A DNA stretch of 64,000 nt from Hyphomicrobiales bacterium (GCA_016716745.1 JADJVD010000006.1:288075-352074); one strand, 5' to 3'. Shown: positions 25,193 through 34,551, counted from the first letter of the stretch. A program made the numbers and translations. The notes: generated by a model not told the origin, from the letters alone.

Positions 25193-26881
25193 ATGGCGAT
25201 CAGCATCTTGTCGAGCGCGCAGGTTCTCGACGCCCGCAAGTCGAACGCCTTCGCCGACTGGCCGTCACGGGACGAGATCAATCGCGTCGAACCGCTGGCC
25301 ACGCCGGCCTTGAACGCCGGGTTCAGGTTTCGGCCGCGCGAACGCATCTTCACGATCGGCTCGTGTTTCGCTCGCAACGTCGAGCAGGTCCTCGAGGAGC
25401 GCGGCTACGACGTGCCGGTGCGCCAGCTCCTGCGGCAGCCCGAGTTTGCCGGCCTCAACCCGGCCTTCCTGAATAACTATGGCGTGACGTCGATTCGTCA
25501 GGAACTGACATGGGCGTTCGACGCCCGGCATCCTTTCGATCCGACGACGAATTTCCTCGAATACGCGCCAGGCGCCTTCGTCGACTTGCACCTTCCGGCA
25601 CAGATCCGGCCGGACAGATTCGAGGTCGTCGAGCGCCGTCGACGCGGGATCATCGAATGCACGCGCCTGATCTCGACCTGCCGCGTCGTCGTCATAACCC
25701 CCGGCCTCTCGGAGGTCTGGTGGGACAGGTTGGGCCGCTGCTATGTCAACACCTCGCCGCGTCTGAGCACTCTGCATCGCGAGCCAGACCGATTCGAACT
25801 GCATGTGCTCGATTTCAACGAGACGCACGACAACCTCGCCGCGGCGATGACGCTCATCCACGAAAATGCGGAGCCCGGCGTTCAGGTGCTGCTGACCGTA
25901 TCGCCGGTTCCCATGAATCCGACCCACCGCGCGATGGACGTGATGGTCGCCAACACCTATTCGAAATCGCTGTTGCGCGTCGCCGCCGAGCATGTCGCGG
26001 CGAGCATGGATTTCGTGCACTACTTTCCTAGCTATGAAAGCGTCGTCATGTCCGACAGGTCGCGCGCCTGGCGCGACGACCAGATCCACGTCTCGCCAGA
26101 ACTCGTCACCCTCAACGTGACGCGCATGTTGCGCGCCTATGGCGAGACGGAGACGCTCGACGCACCCGCCGTTCTGGCCGAATTGCAGCGCCTGCGCGAG
26201 AAAGGCGTTCGGCCGCAATGGTTCTTCGTTCAGGAACATCGGGACGTCGTACGCGGCAATCCGCAACTCGCCGTCCAGTTCGCCAGGCTGGCCATCTCGC
26301 AACGCGACCCCGATAGCGCGCTCTGGGCGATCGAAGCTCTCGAGGCCTTGAAGCCGCCGTTTACGCGCGAGTTCCTTTCGGCCGAGACGCTGTTTGCCGC
26401 CGAGCGATATCAGGATGCGCTGCAGGCGCTCGACATCGTGGCCGCGCAGCCCCGCCACGAGAAACTGCAACCGGCCATCAACAGGGATCTGTATCGTCTG
26501 CGAACCTCTGTTTATCTGGCGCTCCGCAACATCGAGGCGGCGACCGCGGCGGCGATGGACTGGTCTCGCAACGCCGGTTCGCGATTGCAGGAACTGACCC
26601 CGTTGCTGGTGCTGGCGCGTGGTTTGAGAGACCTTGGCCGCGGGGCCGAGGCGCTCGGCTACATGGAGCAGATCGCCCCGTTCTTCGCCGAAGAGCCCGC
26701 CGCGATGGTCGACTATGCGGAAATGCTGGCGCGCGGCGGCCAATACGCGAAGGCTCTGGAGGTGGTCGGCCATCTCAAGGTCGACCTTCCCGTGCTGTTG
26801 CGCAGGATCGAAGCGATTCGCGCCTTCGCGACCCCGCTTGCGCCCGAGCCGCAAGGCGGCGGCGGAGCCACCGGTGCGTGA
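25193..26881 (+). CDS. GSCFA-domain protein with C-terminal TPR-like region
   Basis: A 562-residue protein. The family motif GSCFARNVEQVLEERGYDV is at about residues 56-74, and the GSCFA domain (SGNH-hydrolase related) runs to about 320 with LSEVWWD, LLTVSPVPM and a final HVSPELV segment. Residues ~340-545 are helical and repeat-like (ALWAIEALEAL, YQDALQALDIVAAQP, GRGAEALGYMEQI), resembling TPR repeats. Members are thought to act on glycans or exopolysaccharide, but no activity is established. No signal peptide, so probably cytoplasmic. GGAGG site ten bases upstream. It stands alone between two tRNA genes. Confidence 0.85.
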   Translation: MAISILSSAQVLDARKSNAFADWPSRDEINRVEPLATPALNAGFRFRPRERIFTIGSCFARNVEQVLEERGYDVPVRQLLRQPEFAGLNPAFLNNYGVTSIRQELTWAFDARHPFDPTTNFLEYAPGAFVDLHLPAQIRPDRFEVVERRRRGIIECTRLISTCRVVVITPGLSEVWWDRLGRCYVNTSPRLSTLHREPDRFELHVLDFNETHDNLAAAMTLIHENAEPGVQVLLTVSPVPMNPTHRAMDVMVANTYSKSLLRVAAEHVAASMDFVHYFPSYESVVMSDRSRAWRDDQIHVSPELVTLNVTRMLRAYGETETLDAPAVLAELQRLREKGVRPQWFFVQEHRDVVRGNPQLAVQFARLAISQRDPDSALWAIEALEALKPPFTREFLSAETLFAAERYQDALQALDIVAAQPRHEKLQPAINRDLYRLRTSVYLALRNIEAATAAAMDWSRNAGSRLQELTPLLVLARGLRDLGRGAEALGYMEQIAPFFAEEPAAMVDYAEMLARGGQYAKALEVVGHLKVDLPVLLRRIEAIRAFATPLAPEPQGGGGATGA

Positions 26882-26905
26882 GGCCGGCTGCGGCGCGCGC
26901 CTGTG

Positions 26906-26933
26906 TTGCCTTCACGCGCGATTGCGCTAAACA
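26906..26933 (+). promoter_or_regulatory. candidate promoter of tRNA-Gly
   Basis: TTGCCT (26906-26911) and TAAACA (26928-26933) are spaced by 16 bases and end 11 bases before the mature tRNA-Gly sequence, so the leader would be very short. Confidence 0.4.
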
Positions 26934-26944
26934 TGCCGCCCGAC

Positions 26945-27018
26945 GCGGGTGTAGCTCAATGGTAGAGCAGCAGCCTTCCAAGCTGAATACGAGGGTTCGA
27001 TTCCCTTCACCCGCTCCA
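26945..27018 (+). tRNA. tRNA-Gly (anticodon TCC)
   Basis: A 74-base tRNA with encoded CCA: acceptor arms GCGGGTG and CACCCGC, discriminator T, D-arm with AGCTCAATGGTAGAGC, anticodon loop CTTCCAA reading TCC, T-arm AGGGTTCGATTCCCT. Confidence 0.97.
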
Positions 27019-27043
27019 TTCTCCGCGCGACGCGCGTAACGCC

Positions 27044-27781
27044 ATGACGCCCGACGCGCTCGCCGCGCTGTGGCCGACGCTCGCCGCCGCGCCGCCGCGC
27101 GCGCCCTCCGCCATCGACGTCTGGCTCGCCGATCCCGATCTCGTGTCGCCGCATGGGTTCGAGGCGTGTGTGGCCGCGCTGTCGTCGCAGGAGCGCACGC
27201 GCGCCGACGCCTATCTGGCGGAGGCGCCGCGCCGCCTCTTCGTCGTCGCCCACGCCCTGCTGCGCGTCGCGCTGGCGCGCGGCGGCGCCGTCGCCCCGCA
27301 GGCGCTGCCGGTCGAGACCGGCGCCGGCGCGCCGCCGCGCTGCGCCGGCGTCTCGCTCAGCCTGTCGCATACCGACGGGCTCGTCGCCTGCGCCCTCGGC
27401 CCGGCGGGCGAGTTGGGGCTCGACGTCGAGACGCACGATCCCGAGGCCGATGTCGATGCGCTGGCCGAAGTGGTGATGAGCGCGGCGGAGATCGACGCGC
27501 TGCGCGTCTTCGAGGCGCGCGAACGCCGCGCGCGCTTCTATGAATTGTGGACGCTGAAGGAGGCTTATCTGAAGGCGACCGGCCTCGGCCCCGCGCTCGA
27601 CGCCCGCGCGCTGTCGTTCGCGCTGGAGGGAGAGGCGCCGCGCATCGCCTTCGGCCCGGCGCGGCGGGACGATCCGGCGCGCTGGCGCTTTCGTCTCGCG
27701 CGCCCGACGGCGATCGCGACGCTGGCGCTCGCCGCCGCCGCGCCGCTCGATCCGGCGGCGGCGACGATCCGCTTCGCCTGA
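27044..27781 (+). CDS. 4'-phosphopantetheinyl transferase, Sfp type
   Basis: A 245-residue protein of the Sfp/HetI superfamily that moves phosphopantetheine from CoA to carrier proteins. Signatures: SLSHTDGLVACAL, the Mg-binding GLDVETHDPE (about 126-135) and FYELWTLKEAYLKATGLG (about 166-183). Catalytic acidic residues are intact. It begins 25 bases after tRNA-Gly. No polyketide, non-ribosomal peptide or fatty acid gene is nearby, so its carrier protein is elsewhere. It is convergent with the BKACE gene, with only four bases between their stops. Confidence 0.92.
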   Translation: MTPDALAALWPTLAAAPPRAPSAIDVWLADPDLVSPHGFEACVAALSSQERTRADAYLAEAPRRLFVVAHALLRVALARGGAVAPQALPVETGAGAPPRCAGVSLSLSHTDGLVACALGPAGELGLDVETHDPEADVDALAEVVMSAAEIDALRVFEARERRARFYELWTLKEAYLKATGLGPALDARALSFALEGEAPRIAFGPARRDDPARWRFRLARPTAIATLALAAAAPLDPAAATIRFA

Positions 27782-27785
27782 CCGG

Positions 27786-28718
27786 TCAGAACTTGACCTT
27801 GTCGGCGCCCTTCAGTTGCAGGATGTCGCGCGCCTCGTCGGGCGTCGCCACCGACAGGCCGAGCCCCTCGATGATCTGCCGCGCCGCGCGCACCTGCTGC
27901 GCGTTGGTCTCGGCGAGCTTGCCGGGCGCGATCCATAGCGAATCCTCGAGGCCGACGCGCACATTGCCGCCCATCGCCGCCGCCATCGCCGCGATTGGCA
28001 ACTGGTTGCGCCCCGCGCCCAGCACCGACCAGCGATAGTCCTTGCCGAACAGCCGGTCCGCCGTGCGCTTCATATGCGCCACGTCCTCCGGGTGCGGGCC
28101 GATGCCGCCGAGCAGGCCGAACACCGACTGCACGAAGAAGGGCGGCTTGACGATCCCGCGCTCGGCGAAATGGGCGAGCGTGTAGAGATGGCCGATGTCG
28201 TAGCACTCGATCTCGAAGCGCGTGCCGTTCTCCGAGCATGTCCGCAGGATGAACTCGATGTCCGCGAAGGTGTTGCGGAAGATGCGGTCGCGCGAGCCTT
28301 CCAGATACGGCTGCTCCCAATCGTGCTTGAACTCCTTGAAGCGGTTCAGCATCGGGTAGAGGCCGAAATTCATCGACCCCATGTTGAGGCTCGCCACCTC
28401 CGGCGCGAAATGCGCGGCGGGGCCGACGCGCTCCTGCACCAGCATCGTCGGCGCGCCGCCGGTGGTGATGTTGACGACGCAGTTGGAGCGCTGCTTGATC
28501 ACCTTGAGGAAGGGCTCGAACGCCTCCGGCCGCTGGTCCGGCTTGCCGGTCTGCGGATCGCGCGCATGCAGATGCACGATGGCCGCGCCCGCCTCCGCCG
28601 CGCCGACCGCCGCATCGGCGATCTCCTGCGGCGTGATCGGCAGATAGGGCGACATGGAAGGCGTGTGGATCGCGCCGGTGACGGCGCATGTGATGACGAC
28701 CTTGCCCTGAGACGACAT
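27786..28718 (-). CDS. beta-keto acid cleavage enzyme (BKACE, DUF849)
   Basis: A 310-residue TIM-barrel protein of the BKACE family (prototype 3-keto-5-aminohexanoate cleavage enzyme, Kce), which condenses a beta-keto acid with acetyl-CoA to give acetoacetate and a new CoA ester. Signatures: VVITCAVTGAIHTPSMSPYLP, AGAAIVHLHARDP (Zn-binding His pair), VVNITTGG, SLNMGSMNFG and VRVGLEDSLW. ATG 28718 has AGGAG upstream. It is followed upstream on the same strand by a lambda-crystallin-type dehydrogenase five bases away, which would supply the beta-keto acid. Dehydrocarnitine is one known BKACE substrate in such pairs but is not proven here. Confidence 0.93.
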   Translation of the reverse strand: MSSQGKVVITCAVTGAIHTPSMSPYLPITPQEIADAAVGAAEAGAAIVHLHARDPQTGKPDQRPEAFEPFLKVIKQRSNCVVNITTGGAPTMLVQERVGPAAHFAPEVASLNMGSMNFGLYPMLNRFKEFKHDWEQPYLEGSRDRIFRNTFADIEFILRTCSENGTRFEIECYDIGHLYTLAHFAERGIVKPPFFVQSVFGLLGGIGPHPEDVAHMKRTADRLFGKDYRWSVLGAGRNQLPIAAMAAAMGGNVRVGLEDSLWIAPGKLAETNAQQVRAARQIIEGLGLSVATPDEARDILQLKGADKVKF

Positions 28719-28723
28719 GCTGC

Positions 28724-29669
28724 TCACTCCTGATCCGGTTTGCGCGTCGCCGCGCGTTTGTGCGCCTTGAGCTGCGCGAGGCGGCTGTCGCGCCAGCGCG
28801 AGAGCGCCGCGACCTGATCGGCCGATTTCGCGCCGCCCCAATCCGCCATGATCTTGTCAATGGTCTCCGGCCCGAAGGGATCCTCCGAGATCACGTCCGA
28901 CGCCATGCGGTCGAGCGACGCGCCATAGCGCGCGCAATAGTCGGGAATGCCGCCGGGCGCGTTCAGCTCGATGGTCTCGAACGGACCCATGAACGACCAG
29001 CGCAGGCCGAGCCCGTCCTTGATCGTCTTGTCGAGATCCTGCGGCGAACACACGCCCGCGCCGACGATGCGGAAGGCCTCCGCCAGCAGCACGGCTTGCA
29101 GACGGTTCAGCACGAAGCCGGGCGCCTCGCGCTTCAGCACGATGGGAGTCTGCCCGGCCTGCTCGTAGAGCGCGTAGGCGCGGCGCACGACGTCCGGATC
29201 GGTGAAGGGCGCGGGCGCGAGTTCGACGATGGGGACGAGATGCGGCGGGTTGACCGGATGCGCGACGAGGCAGCGCGCGCGGCCCTTCACCTCCTGCGCG
29301 AAGGCCGAGGCGACGATGAACGAGGTCGAGGAGGCCAGGAATGCAATCGGGCGCGGAGAGCCTGTCCATCTCCGCGAACAGCGCCGCCTTCGCCTCCAGC
29401 CGCTCCGGCCCGTTCTCCTGCACCAGCGCCGCGCCCTGCACGGCGTCTGCGAGATCGCGCGCGACGACGACGCGCGAGGCCGCCCGCGCCGGATCGTCGA
29501 CGAGACCGAGCGCGGCGAGTTCGGCGAGGCTCGCGGCGACGAAATCGCGCGCCGCCTCCGGCGCGCCGGGCGCAACGTCGGTGAGCGAAACGTCGAAGCC
29601 GTGGCCGGCGAACACGGTCGCCCAGGCCCGTCCGATGAGCCCCGATCCGACGATGGCGATCTTCGTCAT
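28724..29669 (-). CDS. lambda-crystallin/L-carnitine dehydrogenase-like 3-hydroxyacid dehydrogenase (frameshifted)
   Basis: Together two frames encode ~315 residues of a 3-hydroxyacyl-CoA dehydrogenase-fold enzyme. The N-terminal frame has the NAD site AIVGSGLIGRAWATVFAGHG; the C-terminal frame has ASSTSFIVA, CLVAHPVNPPHLVPIVELAP (catalytic His region) and GFVLNRLQAVLLAEAFRI. The frame changes near 29345-29346: coding GATTGCATTCCTGGCC needs one T fewer to read D-A-F-L-A-S-S-T. Everything on both sides is conserved, so a sequencing error is more likely than a true pseudogene. By family it oxidises a beta-hydroxy acid (L-gulonate, carnitine or related) to the beta-keto acid, suiting the BKACE gene after it. 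Confidence 0.85.
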
Positions 29670-29686
29670 GCGAGCACCTTCAATGG

Positions 29687-32206
29687 TCAGAGCCAGAGCA
29701 CCTTGCGGCGCAGATCGAGATCCTCGCGCAGCGCCTGCGAGGGACCCTCGTGCATCACGCGCCCGCGCTCCAGCGCGATGGTGCGATCCGAAAGCGCCAG
29801 CGCGAGATCAAGATGGTGATCGACGATGATGATGGATATGTCTTGCCGCAGGCGATGGAACGCCTCGAACAGCTCTTCCGTGACGGCCGGCGACAGCCCT
29901 TCGAACGGCTCGTCGAGCAACAGCACGCGCGTATCGCCCGACAGCGCGCGCGCCACCGCGACCATCTGCTGCTCGCCGCCGGAGAGATAGTCGGCGGGCG
30001 TGTCGAGCCGTTCCTTCAGCCGCGGGAAGAAGGCGAGCAAACGCTCCTCGTCCCAATGCTTGCCGGCGCCTGTGAGGCGGCTGTGCCTGCCGAGGCCGAG
30101 ATTGTCGCGCACGCTCATGCCAGCGAACAGGCCGCGCCCCTGCGGCACGAAGCCGACGCCGGCGCGCGCGATGCGCCAGCTCGGCAGTCGCGCGATGGAC
30201 GCCCCGGCGAGCGCGATCTCGCCGGTGCGCGGCGGCGCGACGCCGACGATGGTCTTGAGCAGGGTCGACTTGCCGGCGCCGTTGCGGCCGAGCAGGGCGA
30301 TCACCTCGCGCTCGCGCACCTCGAAGCTCACATCGTTGAGGATGTGGCTCTTGCCGTAGAAGGTGTTGACGCCCTCGAGCTTCAGAAGGACGCCGGCGCC
30401 CGCCGCCGTCTCGCGCGGCTTGTCGGCGATGGCGTGCGCGCCGGAGCCGATATAGACCTCTTGCACCTTCGGCGAGGAACGCGCGTCCTCCACCGTTCCG
30501 TCGACGAGAACGGCGCCGTCGTTCATCACCGTCACATGGTCGGCGATCTGGAACACGCGGTCGATGTCGTGCTCGACGAGCAAGACCGGAATGTCGCGCG
30601 ACAAGGTCTTGATGAGATCGCCGACGCGGCCGCGCTCGGCCGCCGCGAGTCCCGCCAGCGGCTCGTCGAGCAGCAGGATGCGCGGGCGCGTCGCCAGCGC
30701 CAGCCCCATGTCGAGCAACCGCTGCCCGCCATAGGAGAGCGAACCCGCCTCCGCCTGTTCGGCGCCGGCGAGGCCCGTCCAGCGCATCAACTCGGCCGTC
30801 TCCGCCGCGACGCCGGGCATCGCGTCGGCATTGCGCCAGACGCTGAGGCGCTGCGGATGGCGCGCCTGCACTGCGAGGCGGATGTTCTCCTCCACGCTCA
30901 GCGCGGGGAACAGATTGGTGATCTGGAACGAGCGCCCGACGCCGGCCGCCGTTACCGCCTCCGGCGAAAGCCCGCCGATGTCGCGCCCGTCGAGTCTCAC
31001 GCGGCCCGCATCGGGCGCAAACATGCCGGAGACAAGATTGAAAGCGGTCGTCTTGCCGGCGCCGTTCGGGCCGATCAGCGCATGCAACGTCCGGTCGGCG
31101 ACCGTGAAGCCGACGCCGCGAACGGCGCGGATGCCGCCGAAGCTCTTGACGACATCGTCGACGACGAGCGCCGGCCCGGCGCCGCCGGGTTCGCGGATGA
31201 GCGAAGGAGGAACCGCGCCCGATGCGCCGGCCTGCCGGTTCGCCATCGCCGCCGCCAGCGTCTCGCTCTTGCGCAGCGGCGCGAGCAGGCGCTCGGCGAC
31301 GCCGACGAGGCCCGTCGGCGAAAACATGATGAAACCGACGAACAGCAGGCCGAAAAACAGCAGCCAGTCGGCCGTGATCGTCGAGAGATATTCGCGGAAC
31401 AGGATGAAGAACAGCGCGCCGAGCGCTGGCCCCAGAAAGCTGCGCATGCCGCCGATGACGACCATCGCCAGCAACTCGCCGGAGAAGGCGACGGAGATCG
31501 GCTCGGCGGAGGTGAGCCGGTTGTTGAACAAGAGCAGCACGCCGGCAAGGCCCGTCAACGTCGCCGACAGCGTGAAGGCGACGAGCTTGTAACGGTTTGT
31601 CGGATAGCCGACGAAACGCGCCCGCTGCTCGTTCTCGCGGATCGCGACCAGCACGGAGCCGACGGGCGAGCGCTGGAACCGCCACAGCGCATAGACGCCG
31701 GCGAAGGCGACAGTGGCGACCAGCGCGTAATAGTTCGCCGAGGATTCGAAATCGACGCCGAACCAGCGCGGCCGCTCGATGCCGCCGAGCCCGTTCTCGC
31801 CGCCCGTCACGGCGGTCCAGCGGAAGGCGACGACATAGAGCAGCGCGGAGAGCGACAGCGTGAGCAGCGAGAAATAGACGCCGCGCCGGCGCAGGATCAG
31901 CGCGCCGAACAGCGCGGAAATCGCAGCCACGGCCGCGAGCGCCAGCAACGCCGGCGCCAGCGCCGAGCCGGGGAACCACTCGCGTTGGGCCAACGCGGCG
32001 ACGTAGGCGGCGAGGCCGAACCACGCGCCATGGCCGAAGCTCACCAGCCCGGTCTGCCCCACCAGCACGTTGAGCGCCATGCAGGCGAGCGCGAAGACGA
32101 CAACCTCGGTCGCCGACGTCCATGTCAGGCCGACGGCGTTGAGCAGGAGCGGCAGGAGCGCAAGCGAGGCCGCGGCGGCGACGAGCGAGCGGAAATCGGG
32201 GCGCAT
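29687..32206 (-). CDS. branched-chain-type ABC transporter: LivM permease-LivG ATPase-LivF ATPase triple fusion
   Basis: One uninterrupted 839-residue chain. Residues ~1-315 are a LivM-type permease (about eight to ten TMs; LNVLVGQTGLVSFGHGAWFG, REYLSTITADW). Residues ~345-585 are a LivG-type ATPase (Walker A GPNGAGKTT near 378, signature SYGGQRLLDMGLALA, Walker B RILLLDEPLAGL). Residues ~608-839 are LivF (Walker A GRNGAGKST near 640, signature LSGGEQQMVAVARAL, Walker B RVLLLDEPFEGLSP). Short Ala/Gly-rich linkers join them. With LivH and the binding protein it forms a complete importer. LivM-LivG fusions are common, all three less so. It follows LivH by four bases. Confidence 0.93.
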   Translation of the reverse strand: MRPDFRSLVAAAASLALLPLLLNAVGLTWTSATEVVVFALACMALNVLVGQTGLVSFGHGAWFGLAAYVAALAQREWFPGSALAPALLALAAVAAISALFGALILRRRGVYFSLLTLSLSALLYVVAFRWTAVTGGENGLGGIERPRWFGVDFESSANYYALVATVAFAGVYALWRFQRSPVGSVLVAIRENEQRARFVGYPTNRYKLVAFTLSATLTGLAGVLLLFNNRLTSAEPISVAFSGELLAMVVIGGMRSFLGPALGALFFILFREYLSTITADWLLFFGLLFVGFIMFSPTGLVGVAERLLAPLRKSETLAAAMANRQAGASGAVPPSLIREPGGAGPALVVDDVVKSFGGIRAVRGVGFTVADRTLHALIGPNGAGKTTAFNLVSGMFAPDAGRVRLDGRDIGGLSPEAVTAAGVGRSFQITNLFPALSVEENIRLAVQARHPQRLSVWRNADAMPGVAAETAELMRWTGLAGAEQAEAGSLSYGGQRLLDMGLALATRPRILLLDEPLAGLAAAERGRVGDLIKTLSRDIPVLLVEHDIDRVFQIADHVTVMNDGAVLVDGTVEDARSSPKVQEVYIGSGAHAIADKPRETAAGAGVLLKLEGVNTFYGKSHILNDVSFEVREREVIALLGRNGAGKSTLLKTIVGVAPPRTGEIALAGASIARLPSWRIARAGVGFVPQGRGLFAGMSVRDNLGLGRHSRLTGAGKHWDEERLLAFFPRLKERLDTPADYLSGGEQQMVAVARALSGDTRVLLLDEPFEGLSPAVTEELFEAFHRLRQDISIIIVDHHLDLALALSDRTIALERGRVMHEGPSQALREDLDLRRKVLWL

Positions 32207-32210
32207 CGCG

Positions 32211-33083
32211 TCACTCGAACCGTTGGATGCGCTCGCCGAACAGCCCGCGCGGACGCACGAGCAGCACGACGAACATCAGAAAATAGATCGCGGCGATGGA
32301 GCCGGCCGAGTAGTCGATCGCCACCATGAAGCCCTTCACGAGGCCGACGAGGATCGCCGCTGCGACGACGCCCCAGAACGAACCGAGCCCGCCGATGACG
32401 CAGACCACGAAGGCGGGCGTGATGATCTCCTGACCCATGGCCGGATGGATCGCGTAGATCGGCGCGAGCAGCACGCCGGCGAGGCCCGCGAGGCCGATGC
32501 CGAGCGCGGCCACCGCCGTCATGTAAGGCTGTAACGAAATGCCGAGCGCGCCGACCATATCGGGATTCTGCACGCCCGCGCGGACGACGCGGCCGAACGA
32601 CGTGCGGTTGAGAAGCAGCCAGATCGCCATCACGCAGGCGGCGGCGACGACGAGAAGGATCGTGCGGTAGTAGCTGTAGACGAAATCGCCGATGAAGATC
32701 TGTCCGCGCAATTCGCGCGGCATCGAATAGGAGAGGGGCGGGGCGCCGAAATACCAGCGCAGCGCCTGTTCGGCGACCATCGCCAGACCGAAGGTGAGCA
32801 GCAGCGACAGAATCGGATCGGACCGATAGAAGCGACGGAACATCAATCGCTCGATGACGACGCCGAGCAGCGCCACCGCAACCGGCGCCGCCACGAAGGC
32901 GCCGGAAAAGCCGAGATAGGGCGAGATGACGATCGTCAGATACGCGCCGAGCGCATAGAACGCGCCATGCGCCAGATTGACGATGCCGCCGAGCGAGAAG
33001 ATCAGCGACAGGCCGAGCGCGATCAGCAGATAATAGACGCCGTCGAGCAGGCCGTTCAGCATCTGCTGGAGAAACAGAGTCAC
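32211..33083 (-). CDS. branched-chain-type ABC transporter permease (LivH family)
   Basis: A 290-residue inner-membrane permease with about eight TMs. Family signatures: LNGLLDGVYYLLIALGLSLIF at the N-terminus, GIVNLAHGAFYALGAYL and LAGLAGVLLAPIYAI, then the C-terminal GSFWGVVAAAILVGLVKGF. It pairs with the LivM part of the fused protein encoded four bases downstream and with the periplasmic binding protein encoded upstream. Confidence 0.93.
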   Translation of the reverse strand: MTLFLQQMLNGLLDGVYYLLIALGLSLIFSLGGIVNLAHGAFYALGAYLTIVISPYLGFSGAFVAAPVAVALLGVVIERLMFRRFYRSDPILSLLLTFGLAMVAEQALRWYFGAPPLSYSMPRELRGQIFIGDFVYSYYRTILLVVAAACVMAIWLLLNRTSFGRVVRAGVQNPDMVGALGISLQPYMTAVAALGIGLAGLAGVLLAPIYAIHPAMGQEIITPAFVVCVIGGLGSFWGVVAAAILVGLVKGFMVAIDYSAGSIAAIYFLMFVVLLVRPRGLFGERIQRFE

Positions 33084-33120
33084 GTCGCCGCTAGCCCCGG
33101 TCGGAGAATGTGAGGGGATG

Positions 33121-33151
33121 GCGGCGCGCGCCGCTTCGCCGCGCGCGCCGC
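33121..33151 (-). promoter_or_regulatory. strong hairpin between binding protein and permease genes
   Basis: A ten-base inverted repeat GCGGCGCGCG (33121-33130) with CGCGCGCCGC (33142-33151), in the 79-base gap after the binding-protein stop codon. No T-run follows. Such 3' hairpins commonly stabilise the binding-protein part of the transcript so that it is made in excess over the permease. Confidence 0.6.
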
Positions 33152-33162
33152 GTCGCCGTCCG

Positions 33163-34416
33163 TCAGGTCGGGAACTTGCAGGAGGCTTCCTCCGGCGTCG
33201 TCGCGATGATCTCCAAACTCTCGTTCGCGCCGGGCACGGCCGCCGAGGAGGTGAAGATGTCCCACTGGTTCTTCACCTGCGCCGGCGCCATCGCCGTCAC
33301 CGTATACATCTCGTGCATCATCTGGTGGTCGGAGGCGCGGAAATAGCCCTCGCGCGTCTTGAGAAGATCGAACTTCGCGCCCTTCTCCCAATGCTCCATC
33401 AGCTTGATCGAGTCGGTCGATTTCGTCTCAGCGATCGACTGGGCGAGGACCTTCATCATCATGTAGTCGCCCCAGGCCTGGTTCTCGGGCGGCTTGCCGT
33501 ATTTCTTGGTGAAGGCGGCGACGAAGGCCTTGGTCTTCGGCGTGTCGATGAGGTGATGCCACACGACGGGCCATGTCCCGAGGAAGTTGTCCTTGCCGGC
33601 GGCCCATGCGAGCGCGGTGTCGAAGCCGAAGCCGGCGACCGGGAAGGTCAGGCCGAACTCGGAATACTGCTTCAGGAAGTTCGTGATCTGGTTGCCGGCG
33701 AGGTTCGAGATCACCAGATCCGGCTTGGCGTTGCGGATCTTCAACAGATACGCGGAGAAGTCGGTCGCGTCCGTCGGCACCAGATCGTCGGCGACGAGCT
33801 CGCCCTTGTTGGCGGTCATGAATCGCTTGGCGACCGAGGTGAGGTCGTGACCGAAGGCGTAGTCGGCGGTGAGCGAATAGATCTTCTTGCCTGAGATCAG
33901 CCCCTGCTGCATCAGCGAACGGCCGGCCGTCTTCACATACATCGAGTTCTGGCTCTCGATGTGGAACATGAACTTCTTGCAGTCCTTGCCGCGCAGCGCG
34001 TCCGAATTGCCGCCGGTGTTGATGAACAGCGTCTTCGTGCGGTCGGCGACCTGCGCGATGGTCAGGCACGAGGCGGAGGAGATTTCGCCCACGATCGCCA
34101 TCACCTTGTCGCGCTCGATCATGCGCTCGGCCTTGGTCGAGGCCGTCTGCGGATTGACCGAGTCTTCCTTCAGCGCCTCGATCTTGCGGCCCATCACGCC
34201 GCCGGCCGCGTTGATCTCCTCGACGGCGAGGTCCACCGCCATCACGGCGTATTCGCCGAGCGGTCCAAGAAAGCCCGTGCGCGGCGTCAGATGTCCGATG
34301 CGGATCACGTCGGCCTGCGCGCGCGAGATCGCCGGCATGCCGACGCCGGCGGCCAGCGTCGCCGCGCCCGCGCCCTTGATCAGCCCGCGACGAGAGGGGC
34401 GAATGAGATCGGTCAT
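33163..34416 (-). CDS. ABC transporter substrate-binding protein, branched-chain amino acid/amide type
   Basis: A 417-residue periplasmic binding protein of the LivJ/AmiC-type (peripla_BP_6) fold. It begins with a twin-arginine signal (SRRGLIKGAGAATLAAGVG, cut after RAQA), so export is probably by Tat. The mature part has IRIGHLTPRTGFLGPLGEYA, AVEEINAAGGVMGRKIE and the inter-domain region VAIVGEISSA-like segment. It is the first gene of the ABC operon and lies divergent from the GntR gene across a palindromic operator, so GntR regulation is likely. Ligand unknown. Confidence 0.92.
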   Translation of the reverse strand: MTDLIRPSRRGLIKGAGAATLAAGVGMPAISRAQADVIRIGHLTPRTGFLGPLGEYAVMAVDLAVEEINAAGGVMGRKIEALKEDSVNPQTASTKAERMIERDKVMAIVGEISSASCLTIAQVADRTKTLFINTGGNSDALRGKDCKKFMFHIESQNSMYVKTAGRSLMQQGLISGKKIYSLTADYAFGHDLTSVAKRFMTANKGELVADDLVPTDATDFSAYLLKIRNAKPDLVISNLAGNQITNFLKQYSEFGLTFPVAGFGFDTALAWAAGKDNFLGTWPVVWHHLIDTPKTKAFVAAFTKKYGKPPENQAWGDYMMMKVLAQSIAETKSTDSIKLMEHWEKGAKFDLLKTREGYFRASDHQMMHEMYTVTAMAPAQVKNQWDIFTSSAAVPGANESLEIIATTPEEASCKFPT

Positions 34417-34488
34417 GAGGATGCGTCTCCCTGTTTGGCGTTTGCGTCCCGTCGGCGGGGCTTGTTGTCGATGCGCCCTTGCCGATAT

Positions 34489-34500
34489 CTGTGATCACAG
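34489..34500. promoter_or_regulatory. palindromic operator candidate for the GntR regulator
   Basis: A perfect 12-base palindrome CTGTGATCACAG centred between the divergent binding-protein gene (start 34416) and gntR (start 34552). GntR/FCD regulators bind sites with GT and AC half-elements spaced by a few bases, as here. No second copy was noticed nearby. Confidence 0.6.
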
Positions 34501-34551
34501 TTAGCATGGCCCAACTCGCCCGCCCTGTCCAGTCGCGGGCCGGAGAAATCC

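Noticed and set aside
25123..25377. Minus-strand ORF with QDFG repeats
   Set aside because: The repeat peptide is the reverse reading of the 12-bp DNA repeats; the frame overlaps the GSCFA gene start and has no ribosome site or family similarity.
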